A stretch of 64,000 bases of DNA from Archangium sp. (GCA_030681645.1 JAUXRX010000004.1:1-64000), one strand, 5' to 3'; counted from the first letter of the stretch, positions 7,743 through 16,644 are shown. Program-made: numbers and translations. The notes: generated by a model from the letters alone, not told the origin.

Positions 7743-8210
7743 CTACTTCGGAGTCTCCGCAGGCATCACCTTCACCCGCTCACCGTCATCGGTGGTCATC
7801 ACCGTTCCCGACTCCGGCAGCGGCCCGGTGCCGACGGTGAAGCTCGCCACCCGCGCGCGCGAAGCGCCATTGAACGAGCCCGACACGCTGAGCACCAGCT
7901 GCGAGCGGCCGGCGGGCGGCGCGGTGAACTTCACGTCGAAGTCCTTCGACTCGCCGCGGGTGAACGTGCCCTTCTTCACCAGCGCGCCCTCGCCCTCGAC
8001 CACCAGGCCGTCGATGCCGCTGACGACGATCTCCACGTTCTCCGCGGCGGCCTCGAAGCTGACCCGCAGGCGGGCCGAGGTGGCGGTGAGCTCACCTGAC
8101 ACGGCGACCGGCGCGCTCGGCTTGCCCTTCGTGGGCGAAGGCGACGACACGCTGGTGGGAGTGGTGCAACCGGCGACGGCAATGACAGACACGAGGAGGA
8201 TCGATTTCAT
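7743..8210 (-). CDS. Small lipoprotein of unknown function
   Basis: A 155-aa protein with a short lipoprotein signal ending in the lipobox VAGC (C15), then a Thr/Ser/Pro-rich linker and a single beta-sandwich-like domain (residues about 35-130) with alternating strands such as ARLRVSF and QLVLSVSG. It would be lipidated and held at the cell envelope. The ATG overlaps the stop codon of the upstream metalloprotease-like gene (ATGA), so the two are translated together and are likely exported together. The domain is not recognised; an immunoglobulin-like or DUF-type fold is a guess. Confidence 0.82.
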   Translation of the reverse strand: MKSILLVSVIAVAGCTTPTSVSSPSPTKGKPSAPVAVSGELTATSARLRVSFEAAAENVEIVVSGIDGLVVEGEGALVKKGTFTRGESKDFDVKFTAPPAGRSQLVLSVSGSFNGASRARVASFTVGTGPLPESGTVMTTDDGERVKVMPAETPK

Positions 8211-10018
8211 GGGCTGGTGATCGCGATGGTGGAGTTGTAGGTGCCGTTGAGCGCGCCGTACCCGGTGAGGTTGACGACGTAGGTGATGCCGGCCACGGAG
8301 TTGAACGAGAACGTCTCGGCGCCGCTGGTGCCGTCATCGGCGTAGCCGACCTCGACGCCAGAGCGGTACGCGCCGACCGCCACGTCGCGCGAGCTGGTGC
8401 CCGTGACCGTGAGGCGCGCGCCGTTGCCGGTGACGACCCAGTACTTGTTCTGCGAGGCGAAGTTGTATTCCTCGCGGCCGTCGAGGGTGACCGACTGGTT
8501 GAGCGGCAGCGCAGCCACGTCGACGTACATCGCCCGCAGGGGACCGTCGCCCGCGCCGAAGTCGGTGGTGATGGGCCCGATGTTCCAGTGCGCGAGCAGG
8601 GTGTCGACGGTGGCCGCGCTCACGCCCGGCGCCGCCTTCAACGCGGTGACGAAGCTGCCCAGCGTCGCGAACGCGGACGTGGTGCGGTGGCCGTTGGTGA
8701 ACGCGTCGGCGATGGGGCCCAGGCCCAGCGAGGTGCCGTCCCACGCGCCTTCGTTCGCCGGGTCCCACGCGTCGTAGATGAGCCGCATCACGCTGGCCTC
8801 CGAGAAGCTGCCGGGCGACGTGTCGTCAGTGGGGTTGGGCTCGTTCTCGAGGTCCCACCCGAAGGCGTCGATGGTGCCGCCGGTGAAGTAGGTGTCGACG
8901 TAGAGCGGATCGCCGAGCAGCATGCCCGACGCGGCGTCGCACCAGCCCTCGCTGAACGAGTCGCGCGGATCGAGCACGTCGCCGGTGCTGTGGTTGCCGC
9001 CGAGGCTGTCTGACCGCGAGACCGCCACCTCGAAGAAGTGCCCCCACTCGTGAACGATGACGTGGTTGTCGTACTCGTCCGTGTCGACGCCGTCCTTCCC
9101 CACCACGTAGATGCCGTTCTCCGAGGGCTCGAAATACGACGTGCCGATGAAGCCCTGCGCGATGGTGCCGTTCGTGTCGGTGGTGTTGTTGGGGCTCCAG
9201 TTCACCGCGAGCGCGGGGAACTGGAGCGCCGGGCGCGCGGTGGTGAACGCGGTGGCAGCCCCGTACATCGCGTCGAGGAGGGCGAAGGGCGCCGCCGTGC
9301 GCCGGGCAGCGTCGTAGCGGGTGCCGGCCCAGCCGTGGGTGGCGCGCAGGTCGAGCGTGCCTCCGCCTGCGGGCACCGCCGCGCCGATGGCCCAGACCGC
9401 GTTGGCCGCGGTGTTGTCCTGCACGGTGATGGCCGGGGTCGAGGTCCGCGCGAGCACCTGCACCGCCAGCGGGCCCGCGCTGGTCGCGGTGAAGGTGAGC
9501 GAGTACGCGCCGTCGGCGGCGGTGTTCGTCATCGCGCGCACGGCCGTGCCTTCGACCACGCGCACCACGGCGTTGCGCACCGGGCGCTGCGTCGAGCTCG
9601 CGAAGTCGAGCGTGCCGGTGGCGGTGGCGACGTTGTACGGCGCGGGCACGAAGTCGTACGTCACGCGGCCGCTCACGGTGAAGGTGCCGGTCTGGCCACC
9701 GCCGGCGCCTCCGCTCCCGCCGCCGGCGGCGCCGCCACCGCTGCCGCCGCCGAGCGCACCACCTCCGCCGCCCACGGCTCCGCCTCCGCCACCGCCCGTC
9801 GAAGTCGCGAGGCACGTGCTCGCCTGGCACGAGAGTCCACCCGAGCAGACGCCGCAGGTCGCGCCGCCGGCGCCGCAGGCGAGATCGCCGGTGCCGGGCT
9901 GGCACTGGCCCGAGGCGTCACAGCAGCCGAAGCAGGAGCTCGGCGTGCACGGCCCCGCTGGAGGGCTGCAGCCGGCGGCCGCGAAGCAAAGAGCGAAGAC
10001 GAGGAGGGACCTGATCAC
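8207..10018 (-). CDS. Surface lipoprotein with Cys-rich module, Gly/Ser linker and HEWGH metalloprotease-like domain
   Basis: A 603-aa protein starting at GTG with a lipoprotein signal (lipobox AAGC). Residues about 18-66 form a Cys-rich module with the pattern C-x4-C-x2-GCC-x3-GQC, followed by a 45-residue Gly/Ser-rich linker. A carboxypeptidase-regulatory-like beta domain comes next (starting near GTFTVSGRVTYDF). The catalytic-type motif HEWGHFFE, a zinc-binding HExxH, lies at about residue 320, and a downstream SEGWCD helix may supply the third ligand. The C-terminal 90 residues resemble a pre-peptidase or PPC-like beta domain. It is probably a secreted, envelope-anchored metallopeptidase. 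GTG at 10018 is chosen because it immediately precedes the signal peptide. The Cys module recurs in the repeat lipoprotein at 46880-49306. Confidence 0.85.
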   Translation of the reverse strand: MIRSLLVFALCFAAAGCSPPAGPCTPSSCFGCCDASGQCQPGTGDLACGAGGATCGVCSGGLSCQASTCLATSTGGGGGGAVGGGGGALGGGSGGGAAGGGSGGAGGGQTGTFTVSGRVTYDFVPAPYNVATATGTLDFASSTQRPVRNAVVRVVEGTAVRAMTNTAADGAYSLTFTATSAGPLAVQVLARTSTPAITVQDNTAANAVWAIGAAVPAGGGTLDLRATHGWAGTRYDAARRTAAPFALLDAMYGAATAFTTARPALQFPALAVNWSPNNTTDTNGTIAQGFIGTSYFEPSENGIYVVGKDGVDTDEYDNHVIVHEWGHFFEVAVSRSDSLGGNHSTGDVLDPRDSFSEGWCDAASGMLLGDPLYVDTYFTGGTIDAFGWDLENEPNPTDDTSPGSFSEASVMRLIYDAWDPANEGAWDGTSLGLGPIADAFTNGHRTTSAFATLGSFVTALKAAPGVSAATVDTLLAHWNIGPITTDFGAGDGPLRAMYVDVAALPLNQSVTLDGREEYNFASQNKYWVVTGNGARLTVTGTSSRDVAVGAYRSGVEVGYADDGTSGAETFSFNSVAGITYVVNLTGYGALNGTYNSTIAITSP

Positions 10019-10049
10019 CCGCGCCTCATACCGCAAGTCAGGCCCGCGA

Positions 10050-10502
10050 CTACGGGGCGGGGGGCATTCTGCGCAAGATCTCCTGCAGCGTGGCCAGGAT
10101 CTCCCGCTCGGTCTGATCATCCGCCTTCTTGCCCTGGGGCCCGTCGAGGGCGGCGTTCGAGAGCGCGGGCCCGAGCGTCATCAGCGCCGAGCCCACGAGC
10201 TTGCCGATCGGCGTCATGGCGAAGATGTCGCCGTAGCCGACCGAGAGACACGTGGTGCAATAGACCAGCGCGTCGAAGACCGAGTTCACCCTGGGGTTGT
10301 GGCCCCGCTCGGCCGCGTAGAACAGCAGCGTCGCGGTGCTGACGATCTGCAGGGTGCTCCGCGCGGGCTGCGCCACCAGCCCCATCGCCTGCTCGTCGAC
10401 CGGCCTGCGGGGCTGGCCGCGCGGGGGGAAGAGGAAGTGCGAGAGGGCGCCGATCGGGTCCAAGGTGCAGGCAACACTGCGGGGCGGGACCTCATGAGTC
10501 AA
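10050..10502 (-). CDS. Two-TM ion-channel (potassium channel-like) protein
   Basis: A 150-aa membrane protein. Residues about 50-65 form one hydrophobic helix (QIVSTATLLFYAAE), then a pore helix and the selectivity-filter motif TTCLSVGYGD at about 82-91, followed by a second hydrophobic helix (VGSALMTLGPALS). TxxSVGYGD is the hallmark of potassium-selective pores, so the protein likely assembles as a tetramer in the inner membrane. The C-terminal tail is short and charged with no RCK or cyclic-nucleotide domain. The first 45 residues are not a signal peptide and may be partly mis-assigned. It lies 31 bp upstream of the metalloprotease-like gene on the same strand. Confidence 0.78.
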   Translation of the reverse strand: MTHEVPPRSVACTLDPIGALSHFLFPPRGQPRRPVDEQAMGLVAQPARSTLQIVSTATLLFYAAERGHNPRVNSVFDALVYCTTCLSVGYGDIFAMTPIGKLVGSALMTLGPALSNAALDGPQGKKADDQTEREILATLQEILRRMPPAP

Positions 10503-10574
10503 GGGAACGAGTGCGTGCGAGCGAGCGTCGGAAGAACGTGGGTGGTCTCTTGAAAAGCGAAGCCGGCGCCGCGC

Positions 10575-10656
10575 CCGTTCGTCCCGAGCGGAGTCGAGGG
10601 ATGGGCGCGGTGGCTCGCAGGAAGTCGCCCCTCGACTGCGCTCGGGGTGAACGGTG
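10575..10656. repeat. Family A 82-bp palindromic repeat, copy A1
   Basis: Full-length element: left arm ccgttcgtcccgagcgg..., loop, right arm ending ggggtgaacggtg. The right arm is nearly the reverse complement of the left. The terminal GTG is the start codon of the gene at 10654. Confidence 0.88.
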
Positions 10657-11805
10657 ATCGCTGGGCCGATCCACTCACTCGGCGTGGTGCTCCTGCTCGC
10701 GAGCGTTTCGCTTCAGGCAAGGGCCGACCCGGTCGGCGCCGAGCTGCGCAAGGTGGTGAAGGAAGAAGACGCCCGCGCCCTCGAGGTGACGCTGCAGAAG
10801 ACCGCCGCCGCCCTGCACGCGAAGCTGAAGCGCGTCGACGCCTGCGACGCGGGCGAGGTGACCTCGCAGCTCTCGCGGCTCGTCGCAGAGAACCTCGCGG
10901 GCAAGCGGGCGCAGAAGTTTCCCCTCGACGCCACGCAGGTGCGCCGCCAGGTGATCGAAGCCGAGGCGTTCAAGCTCGAGGCCTTCGTCGCCACCGGCGT
11001 CTTCCCCAGGCGCTACTTCGGTTACCTCGACGAGCGGTGGGACACGGCCGAATACGAGACGCGCCTCAAGGTGGCCGCGCGCACGGCGGCGAAGGCGTGC
11101 AACCGCTGGCTCGAGAACGAGCACGCGCCGTTCCGCGTCACCGAGCAGGAGCTGATCGTCACCTTCCTCGCCGAAGGCGGCGCGGTGCTGCTGCGCGAGC
11201 GGCAGGATCAGCTCGAGTCGATTCACCCGGTGCAGGGCATCGGCCTCGACGACATCGCGAAGGGCTTCGTCGACCTGGCGCCGCTGGTGAAGCTGCTCGA
11301 CGAAGAGGTCGGTACGAAGCTGGGGGAGATCGTGCAGTGGCGCGACGGCGCGCCGTACCTGTCCCGCAACTTCCGCTTCGAAGAGGCGCTGGCCGGCACC
11401 GCGGCGATGTGGGTCTGGGAGAAGCGCATCGCCGAGCGGAAGCTGCTGGCGAAGGGGCGCGCCAGCCTGGGCAAGCGGCCGCTCGACGAGCAGTTCGTGA
11501 TCGCCTCGCTCGTCTACAACTCGGGCATCCTCTTCGACGAGAGCACCATCGCGGGCATCCGGAAGCTCGACACCGGCGCGTCCCTGCACGAGCTGTCGGA
11601 GAAGACGAAGGCGAAGCGCTGGCCGTTGCCGGTGCTGCCTCCGAAGAGCGGGCTGCAGCTCATGCTCGGCGGAGGCGTCTACCCGGAGCAGCCCACCAGC
11701 TGGTCGGCCGTCTACCACGTGCTCCAGCGGCACGGCGCGTACGTGGGCCTGTCGCGCTTCACCGACGCCTTCGACGCGAAGGGCTCCTTGCAGGCGCCGA
11801 AATGA
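10654..11805 (+). CDS. Exported protein of unknown function
   Basis: A 383-aa protein with an N-terminal signal peptide (hydrophobic core VVLLLASVSL, likely cleavage after ARA). The mature part is helical, with no recognised domain; a segment EEALAGTAAMWVWEKRI and the C-terminal LGGGVYPEQPTSW region stand out but give no family. It is likely periplasmic. Two GTG starts are possible: 10654, which is the last codon of a family A repeat and is preceded by an SD-like GGGGTGA supplied by the same repeat, or 10684 just before the hydrophobic core. I list the longer form; the repeat-encoded start is unusual and worth checking. Confidence 0.75.
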   Translation: MIAGPIHSLGVVLLLASVSLQARADPVGAELRKVVKEEDARALEVTLQKTAAALHAKLKRVDACDAGEVTSQLSRLVAENLAGKRAQKFPLDATQVRRQVIEAEAFKLEAFVATGVFPRRYFGYLDERWDTAEYETRLKVAARTAAKACNRWLENEHAPFRVTEQELIVTFLAEGGAVLLRERQDQLESIHPVQGIGLDDIAKGFVDLAPLVKLLDEEVGTKLGEIVQWRDGAPYLSRNFRFEEALAGTAAMWVWEKRIAERKLLAKGRASLGKRPLDEQFVIASLVYNSGILFDESTIAGIRKLDTGASLHELSEKTKAKRWPLPVLPPKSGLQLMLGGGVYPEQPTSWSAVYHVLQRHGAYVGLSRFTDAFDAKGSLQAPK

Positions 11806-11819
11806 TCACCCGTGGGCCC

Positions 11820-11892
11820 CTCACCCCACCCTCTCTCTCCCTCGAGGCGCGAGTTCGCTCTCCCCGCTTCGCAGGGAGAGGGAGAGAGGCTG
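11820..11892. repeat. Family B purine/pyrimidine-rich palindromic repeat, copy B1
   Basis: Intergenic 73-bp element: a pyrimidine-rich left half (tcaccccaccctctctctcc), a short central gap and a purine-rich right half (gcagggagagggagagag). It lies between the exported protein and the kinase and can form a long stem-loop. Confidence 0.75.
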
Positions 11893-11930
11893 CACGAACT
11901 TTTCAGCCGCCGTACTAGCCTTCGGAGTCG

Positions 11931-12935
11931 ATGAGCACCCGAACGCCTCCACGCTCCCTCCCGGAAGGCACGATGATCGCGGGGTACCGGCTGCTCGGGC
12001 TGATCGGCTCGGGGTCGATGGGCGAGGTGTACGAGGCGCAGCACAAGCCCAGCAACCGCCGCGTGGCCGTCAAGGTGCTGCGCGAGAAGACGGACGACGC
12101 CAGCAACGCCGGGCGCCGGCTGCTCGAAGAGGCGCGCGTGGTGATCGCCATCCGCCACCCGGGCATCGTGGTGGTGTCCGACGTGGGGCTGATGGGCGAG
12201 GGCCGCCCGTACCTGGTGATGGAGCTCTTGCAGGGCCTGCCGCTCTCGGTGCACCTCAAGCAGCGCAACCTGCCCGTCGAAGACATCGTGCTGATCCTCG
12301 ACGGCATCCTCGACGCGCTCGCCGCGGCGCACCGGGCAGGCGTGATTCACCGCGACCTGAAGCCCAGCAACGTGTTCGTGCTCACCGGCGACCGCCCGCG
12401 GATCAAGCTGCTCGACTTCGGCGTGGCCCGGCGCGAGGGGCGCAAGGAAGTGCTCACCGGGCCGTCGATGGCGGTGGGCAGCATGGGCTTCATGGCGCCC
12501 GAACAGCTGCTGGGGCACGCGGTGGCCTCGAGCGATCTCTACGCGGTGGGGTGCATCGCGTTCCTGCTGCTCACCGGGCGCCCGGTGTTCCCGCTCAAGA
12601 ACATCCCCGAGAACGCGCGCAGCCACTTCTCCGAGGCGCCCGCGAAGCTGCGCTCGCTGCGGCCCGAGGTAAGCGAGGCGCTCGAGGCGTGGGTCGATCG
12701 CATGCTGGGGAAGAACCCTGATCAGCGCCCGCCTTCCGCGGAGATCGCCCTCGCCTCGCTGCGCGCGCTCGATCGCCGCGTGGAGACGCAGTCGAGCCAG
12801 AAGACCGAGGTGGTCGCGGCCTACGTGCCCGGCGGGCCGACCCAGCCACACCACGCTCAGCGCGGTCCGGGCGAGACCGGCGAGCAGACCGCCCGCACCG
12901 AAGACGAGCGCAACACCACCATCATCGACTCCTGA
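11931..12935 (+). CDS. Ser/Thr protein kinase (Hanks type), soluble
   Basis: A 334-aa kinase with all core motifs: glycine loop IGSGSMGEVYEA (about 24-35), VAVKVL with the ATP-binding Lys, catalytic loop HRDLKPSN, LLDFGVA, the activation-loop end APEQ and the SDLYAVGCIAF helix. The kinase domain ends near residue 285 and is followed by a 50-residue Gln/Thr/Gly-rich tail with no membrane segment. It would phosphorylate Ser/Thr on cytoplasmic targets, as the many eukaryotic-like kinases of myxobacteria do. It is separated from its neighbours by repeats and has no obvious partner here. Confidence 0.93.
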   Translation: MSTRTPPRSLPEGTMIAGYRLLGLIGSGSMGEVYEAQHKPSNRRVAVKVLREKTDDASNAGRRLLEEARVVIAIRHPGIVVVSDVGLMGEGRPYLVMELLQGLPLSVHLKQRNLPVEDIVLILDGILDALAAAHRAGVIHRDLKPSNVFVLTGDRPRIKLLDFGVARREGRKEVLTGPSMAVGSMGFMAPEQLLGHAVASSDLYAVGCIAFLLLTGRPVFPLKNIPENARSHFSEAPAKLRSLRPEVSEALEAWVDRMLGKNPDQRPPSAEIALASLRALDRRVETQSSQKTEVVAAYVPGGPTQPHHAQRGPGETGEQTARTEDERNTTIIDS

Positions 12936-12998
12936 CGCGCCTTGTTTCACGCATGAGAATCGTTAGGGTGCCGCCCTCCTCACTTCAGGAAGGGTTTC

Positions 12999-13676
12999 AT
13001 GCGATTCATTCTGCTCGTCGGTGCGTTTGTGGTGCTCGGTGGTTGTGCGACCTCGTCGTCCGGCGGTGCGGACTTTCAGTCGCGGCTCCCCGCGATGGAG
13101 GCCGTGGTGAAGGCGGCCCGCGCCCAGCCGTGGGGCGCAGACCTGAAGCAGATCCCCGCGACCGTCATCGAGGTCGGTGAGCTCGCGTCGGTGCCGTACC
13201 TCTCGTTCGCCGGCGACAACGTCGAGCTCAACGTCTACGGCGACCCGGCGAAGCCGGCCGGCATCGAAGTGGGCACCAAGAGCGAGGCGCCCGAAATGCG
13301 CGCGGCCCTCAAGGCCTTCATCGGCGGGCTGCTCACCGAGGCCGATCGCAAGCCGCTCGACACCATCCCCGAGGGCACCGAGGCGGTGGCCGATGGCCTG
13401 GCGCTCGAGCTCACCCCGCCCACGGCGGCTGACGGCTTCGGCGCGTGGTGGGTGACCGCCTCGCACCCCGACGGCATCAAGAACGCGAAGGCGTCGGTCG
13501 GCGAGATGAACGAGGTCGCGCAGCCCGCGACGGACACGTTCAACGCCCTGGCGATCCCCGACGTCGGCACGCACCCGGGCTTCTTCAAGTACAACCGGTT
13601 CCGCCCCTCGACCGGCCCGCGCGTGTACGCGACGAGCTACTTCAAGAAGGACGGGGTGTATCAGCGCCGGAAGTAG
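12999..13676 (+). CDS. Lipoprotein of unknown function
   Basis: A 225-aa protein with a lipoprotein signal ending in LGGC (C15) and a short Ser/Gly linker. The mature domain is about 200 residues with no recognised motif; it has mixed strands (YLSFAGDNVELNVYG) and helices (MRAALKAFIGGLL) and ends in a basic YQRRK. A good ribosome-binding site (AGGAAGGG) sits seven bases upstream of the ATG. It stands alone after the kinase gene, 63 bp downstream, so co-regulation is possible but not shown. Confidence 0.82.
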   Translation: MRFILLVGAFVVLGGCATSSSGGADFQSRLPAMEAVVKAARAQPWGADLKQIPATVIEVGELASVPYLSFAGDNVELNVYGDPAKPAGIEVGTKSEAPEMRAALKAFIGGLLTEADRKPLDTIPEGTEAVADGLALELTPPTAADGFGAWWVTASHPDGIKNAKASVGEMNEVAQPATDTFNALAIPDVGTHPGFFKYNRFRPSTGPRVYATSYFKKDGVYQRRK

Positions 13677-13858
13677 TCACCCGAGCGGATGACGCTGGAG
13701 GCAGCTCCTCGAGGCGCACGCGGAGACCGGTGAACGCGACGGCCTCGCCACCGAGATCAGCTGGCGCGGGCGGTGCGGACCGGTGGGGGAGGGGGCCAAC
13801 CAGGATGTAGGACCCACTCGCCTTTCCACCAGCGAACCACAGCCCTACGCTGCCCAGC

Positions 13859-14275
13859 ATGCGCTCACTTCTCGCCGGCCTGATGCTCACGTCGTTGCTC
13901 TCACTGGCCGGTGCACCGCGAGATCCCTTCGCGAAGCCGCCTGAAGGCGAGAAACTGACCGCGCAGTGCACGACGTCCCTCTGCAGACACGACCTCGGAG
14001 AACTCAAGCTCGTGGCCATCGTCGCGCGAGGGGCGGAGTCGGTGGCCATGTTCGAGAACCGCGTCGGCAAGGGCTTCGTGGCGCGGCGCAACGCGCAAAT
14101 CGGAACCGCCGGTGCGCGCGTGACGCAGATCGATCGAGACTGCCTCACCCTGACTCACTTCGTCACCGCGGCCGACGGGCGCTACGCGCCGGTAAGTGAG
14201 CGCGTGTGCCTCACCGGCAGTTCGCAGACGAACGAACACGACTACCTCACCGACGGCCCCTACAAGATTCCCTGA
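13859..14275 (+). CDS. PilP-like exported protein
   Basis: A 138-aa protein with a cleavable signal peptide (core LLAGLMLTSLLSL, cleavage near AGA). The mature part begins RDPFAKPPEG, and continues with a Cys pair, LKLVAIVARG and a small beta domain with GKGFVARRNAQIGTAGARV. This pattern matches the PilP family, the inner-membrane lipoprotein/periplasmic protein that links the PilMNO platform to the PilQ secretin in type IV pili. There is no lipobox Cys, and no pilMNOQ genes are nearby, so it may be a paralogue acting elsewhere in the envelope. Confidence 0.72.
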   Translation: MRSLLAGLMLTSLLSLAGAPRDPFAKPPEGEKLTAQCTTSLCRHDLGELKLVAIVARGAESVAMFENRVGKGFVARRNAQIGTAGARVTQIDRDCLTLTHFVTAADGRYAPVSERVCLTGSSQTNEHDYLTDGPYKIP

Positions 14276-14303
14276 GTGTTCACCCCTGGAAGTCTGGTGG
14301 GAC

Positions 14304-15185
14304 TCACCGTGACGGAAAGAGCCGCTCCAGCGCGGGGACGTCGAAGCCGAACACCAGCTCGCCGCCCACGTCGATGACTGGCACCCCGCCCTGGCGCCTG
14401 CCAACGCGGCGCTTCTTGGCCGCGAGCTCTTCGGCCGCCTCGGGTTCCTTCTCGATGTCCTTCGACTCGAACTGCACCTGGTGCGCGGTGAGCCAGGCCT
14501 TGGCTTTGCTGCAGTAGCCGCACCACGCGGTGCCGTAGACGATGACCTTCTGCCCTTGCGCCCTGACCGGCATCGCGCGCGCGGTCGAGGCTGCGCGCTC
14601 GAGCTGCGCCATCTGCACCTCGAGCTGCTGTTGCAGCGTCTTCGCCTCCGAGCGGGCCGACTCGCGCTCGCCGAGTTCCTTCGTCGCCGCCTGCACCACG
14701 CTCACCAGCCGGGCGCGATCGGCCTGGGACAACTTCGCGGCGTTGACCTCCCGGGTGAGCGAGATCACCTTCGCCCACTCCCCTTCCTCGAGGGAGATCT
14801 CCGCGCGCAACAGCCTCGGCGCGGCCGCCTTCGGGTCGAGCGCGATCCACCGATCCGCATAGTCCTCGGCCGGGTCGAACTGCTTCTGCCGCAACGACGT
14901 GAGCGCACCCGTCTCGAGGGCCAGCGGCTGGTTCTTGTCGAGGCGCAGCGCCATCTGCGCGAACTGCAGCGCGAGCACGAGGTCCTTGCTCTCGAGCGCA
15001 CTGCGCGCGGCCTCGGCGAGCACCGCGGCGGCGGCTGGCCGCTCGGCGGGCGGGAAGGTCTTCCCGTCGAGGTCGAAGAGCACGTCGTCCAGCTTGCCCG
15101 CGGCCAGGTGCACCTTGGCCGCCTCGAGCGGCGACGCAGGTGAAGCACCGACCACGAGCGCCAACACGACCGGAAGCGAGAGCAT
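14304..15185 (-). CDS. Exported TPR-like protein with C-terminal glutaredoxin domain
   Basis: A 293-aa protein with a signal peptide (VVLALVVGASP). Residues about 20-150 are helical repeats of TPR type (LALQFAQMALRLDKNQPLAL and similar), followed by a predicted coiled coil (about 165-205). The C-terminal 80 residues are a glutaredoxin domain: IVYGTAWCGYC active site, the cis-Pro segment GVPVIDV, and the GFDVPALERL helix. Glutaredoxins reduce disulfides with glutathione, but an exported one may instead exchange disulfides in the periplasm. It is convergent with the PilP-like gene, 28 bp apart. Confidence 0.85.
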   Translation of the reverse strand: MLSLPVVLALVVGASPASPLEAAKVHLAAGKLDDVLFDLDGKTFPPAERPAAAAVLAEAARSALESKDLVLALQFAQMALRLDKNQPLALETGALTSLRQKQFDPAEDYADRWIALDPKAAAPRLLRAEISLEEGEWAKVISLTREVNAAKLSQADRARLVSVVQAATKELGERESARSEAKTLQQQLEVQMAQLERAASTARAMPVRAQGQKVIVYGTAWCGYCSKAKAWLTAHQVQFESKDIEKEPEAAEELAAKKRRVGRRQGGVPVIDVGGELVFGFDVPALERLFPSR

Positions 15186-15400
15186 GCGTCACTGTACAGC
15201 GCTGGGGGACCGAAACTCGAACTGCAGGCCTTCCGCTCATCGAGCGCCTCGATGGTGCGTGGTGTTTTCGGGTTTGCGCCGTGCTCGTCGCGCGCATGCC
15301 TCTCTCCTCGGGCAAGGACCCGCACCTCGAGCAGGTGGAGCCGGGGCGCTTTCCCAGCCGCGTCAACCGTGCTGCCACGTTCAACGCTTCTTCTGTGCCT
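15186..15400. other. Intergenic region, no gene supported
   Basis: 215 bp between the glutaredoxin start and the LRR stop. A stretch near 15210-15250 weakly resembles the 3' end of the LRR gene (codons for SMSGRPAV versus SMGGRAEG), which may be a remnant of a duplication. I see no complete gene or RNA. Confidence 0.4.
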
Positions 15401-16630
15401 TCAGCGGGCCGTGAACTCGACCTGCACACCTTCCGCCCTGCCGCCCATCGAGTCGAGCACGACCTCCCAGCTCGTCGGCCCCGACATCGACGAGCTCTTC
15501 AGCGCGCTGACCGACCTGCTCCCCCGCGACCCGGCGATCAACGCCCCCCGCACCTCGCACGGCTTCCCCGGCTCGGCGTCGCAGAACACGAAGTAGCCGG
15601 CGAGGTACTCGAGGTACGCGCGGGCCCTTCCCTTCTCCACGCTGAGCTTCACCTTGCCGTGCGGTTGGCCATCGCGGCCGGTGACCACGTTCGCGCCGCC
15701 CACGCCGTCGACGTTCCACGACTTCGAGAGGCTCGTGAGGCTGCCGCTGCGCGCGGGCAGGCCCTGCACGAACGGCTGATCAGGCTCGGGAATCGGGATG
15801 CCGTTCCACACGGTCAGCACGCGCCCCGCATCGACCACGCCCCACACGCCGTCGTGTTCGAACTGCACGCCCGCGTCGACCGCCGGCCTCGAGACGACCT
15901 TCGTCTCGCGCAGATCGACACGCCGCAAGGCCGGGAGCCGGGAGAGCGCGGCCACGTCGGTCACCGCGGTCTGCCGCAGGCCCACGTACTCCAGCGCCGG
16001 AGCGCGCTCGAGGCCCTCGACGTTCGTGAGCGGATTCCCATCGAGGTACAGCGTCCGCAGCGCCGGCAGCACCGGCAGGGTCTCGAGCGTGACGAGCTTC
16101 TGCCGGCTGAGGTTGAGGCTGCTCAGCGCCGCGGGCAGCCCCTCGAGCGAAATCACCGCGCCGTCAGTCGCTTCCAGCGCCGTCAGGCCGGGCGGCAGGC
16201 CGGCGAGAGCCGTGAGCGGGTTCTGCGACACGGAGAGCACGCGGAGCTTCGGCAACGCCGCGAGTCCCTCCAACGTGGTGAGCGCGTTCTCACTGACGAC
16301 CAACTGCTCGAGCTGCGGCGCACCGGCGAGCCCCTTCAGCGAGGTCAGCTTCGCGCGGCGCAGCTCCAGCTCGACGAGGTGCGGGAGCACCAGGTTCAGC
16401 GTCGGAACAACCACGTCAGCCAGGCGGACGCGCACGACGTGGCCACCCTCGACCGCGACGGCAGAGCCCGAGCGCTGGAAGAACTCGTGCACCGAGCCGA
16501 CGAAGACCGGGGCGTGCCCGGCCAGGCGGACCACGTGGGCGATCTCACCTTCGGCGACGCCCTGCTTCCGCGCGGCTGACGCGAGGTCCGTCGGTTCGGA
16601 GCAGCCGCAGAGCAGCACGAACGCGACCAC
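15401..16630 (-). CDS. Leucine-rich-repeat lipoprotein
   Basis: A 409-aa protein. The proposed GTG start gives a very short lipoprotein signal with lipobox LCGC (C10). Residues about 80-270 form at least eight leucine-rich repeats of 20-23 residues with the pattern LxxLxLxxNxLTxLxGL, for example LRVLSVSQNPLTALAGL. The C-terminal 140 residues are a beta-rich domain ending in VQVEFTAR. LRR proteins mediate protein-protein contacts; this one would face the periplasm or cell surface. A family A repeat lies 14 bp upstream. A longer start inside the repeat is possible but would add repeat-encoded residues before the signal. Confidence 0.82.
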   Translation of the reverse strand: MVAFVLLCGCSEPTDLASAARKQGVAEGEIAHVVRLAGHAPVFVGSVHEFFQRSGSAVAVEGGHVVRVRLADVVVPTLNLVLPHLVELELRRAKLTSLKGLAGAPQLEQLVVSENALTTLEGLAALPKLRVLSVSQNPLTALAGLPPGLTALEATDGAVISLEGLPAALSSLNLSRQKLVTLETLPVLPALRTLYLDGNPLTNVEGLERAPALEYVGLRQTAVTDVAALSRLPALRRVDLRETKVVSRPAVDAGVQFEHDGVWGVVDAGRVLTVWNGIPIPEPDQPFVQGLPARSGSLTSLSKSWNVDGVGGANVVTGRDGQPHGKVKLSVEKGRARAYLEYLAGYFVFCDAEPGKPCEVRGALIAGSRGSRSVSALKSSSMSGPTSWEVVLDSMGGRAEGVQVEFTAR

Positions 16631-16644
16631 GAGCCCTCCGCCCC

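Noticed and set aside
15186..15429. Minus-strand frame extending upstream of the glutaredoxin gene
   Set aside because: The signal peptide at 15185 marks the real start; the upstream part is Ser/Arg-rich with no support.
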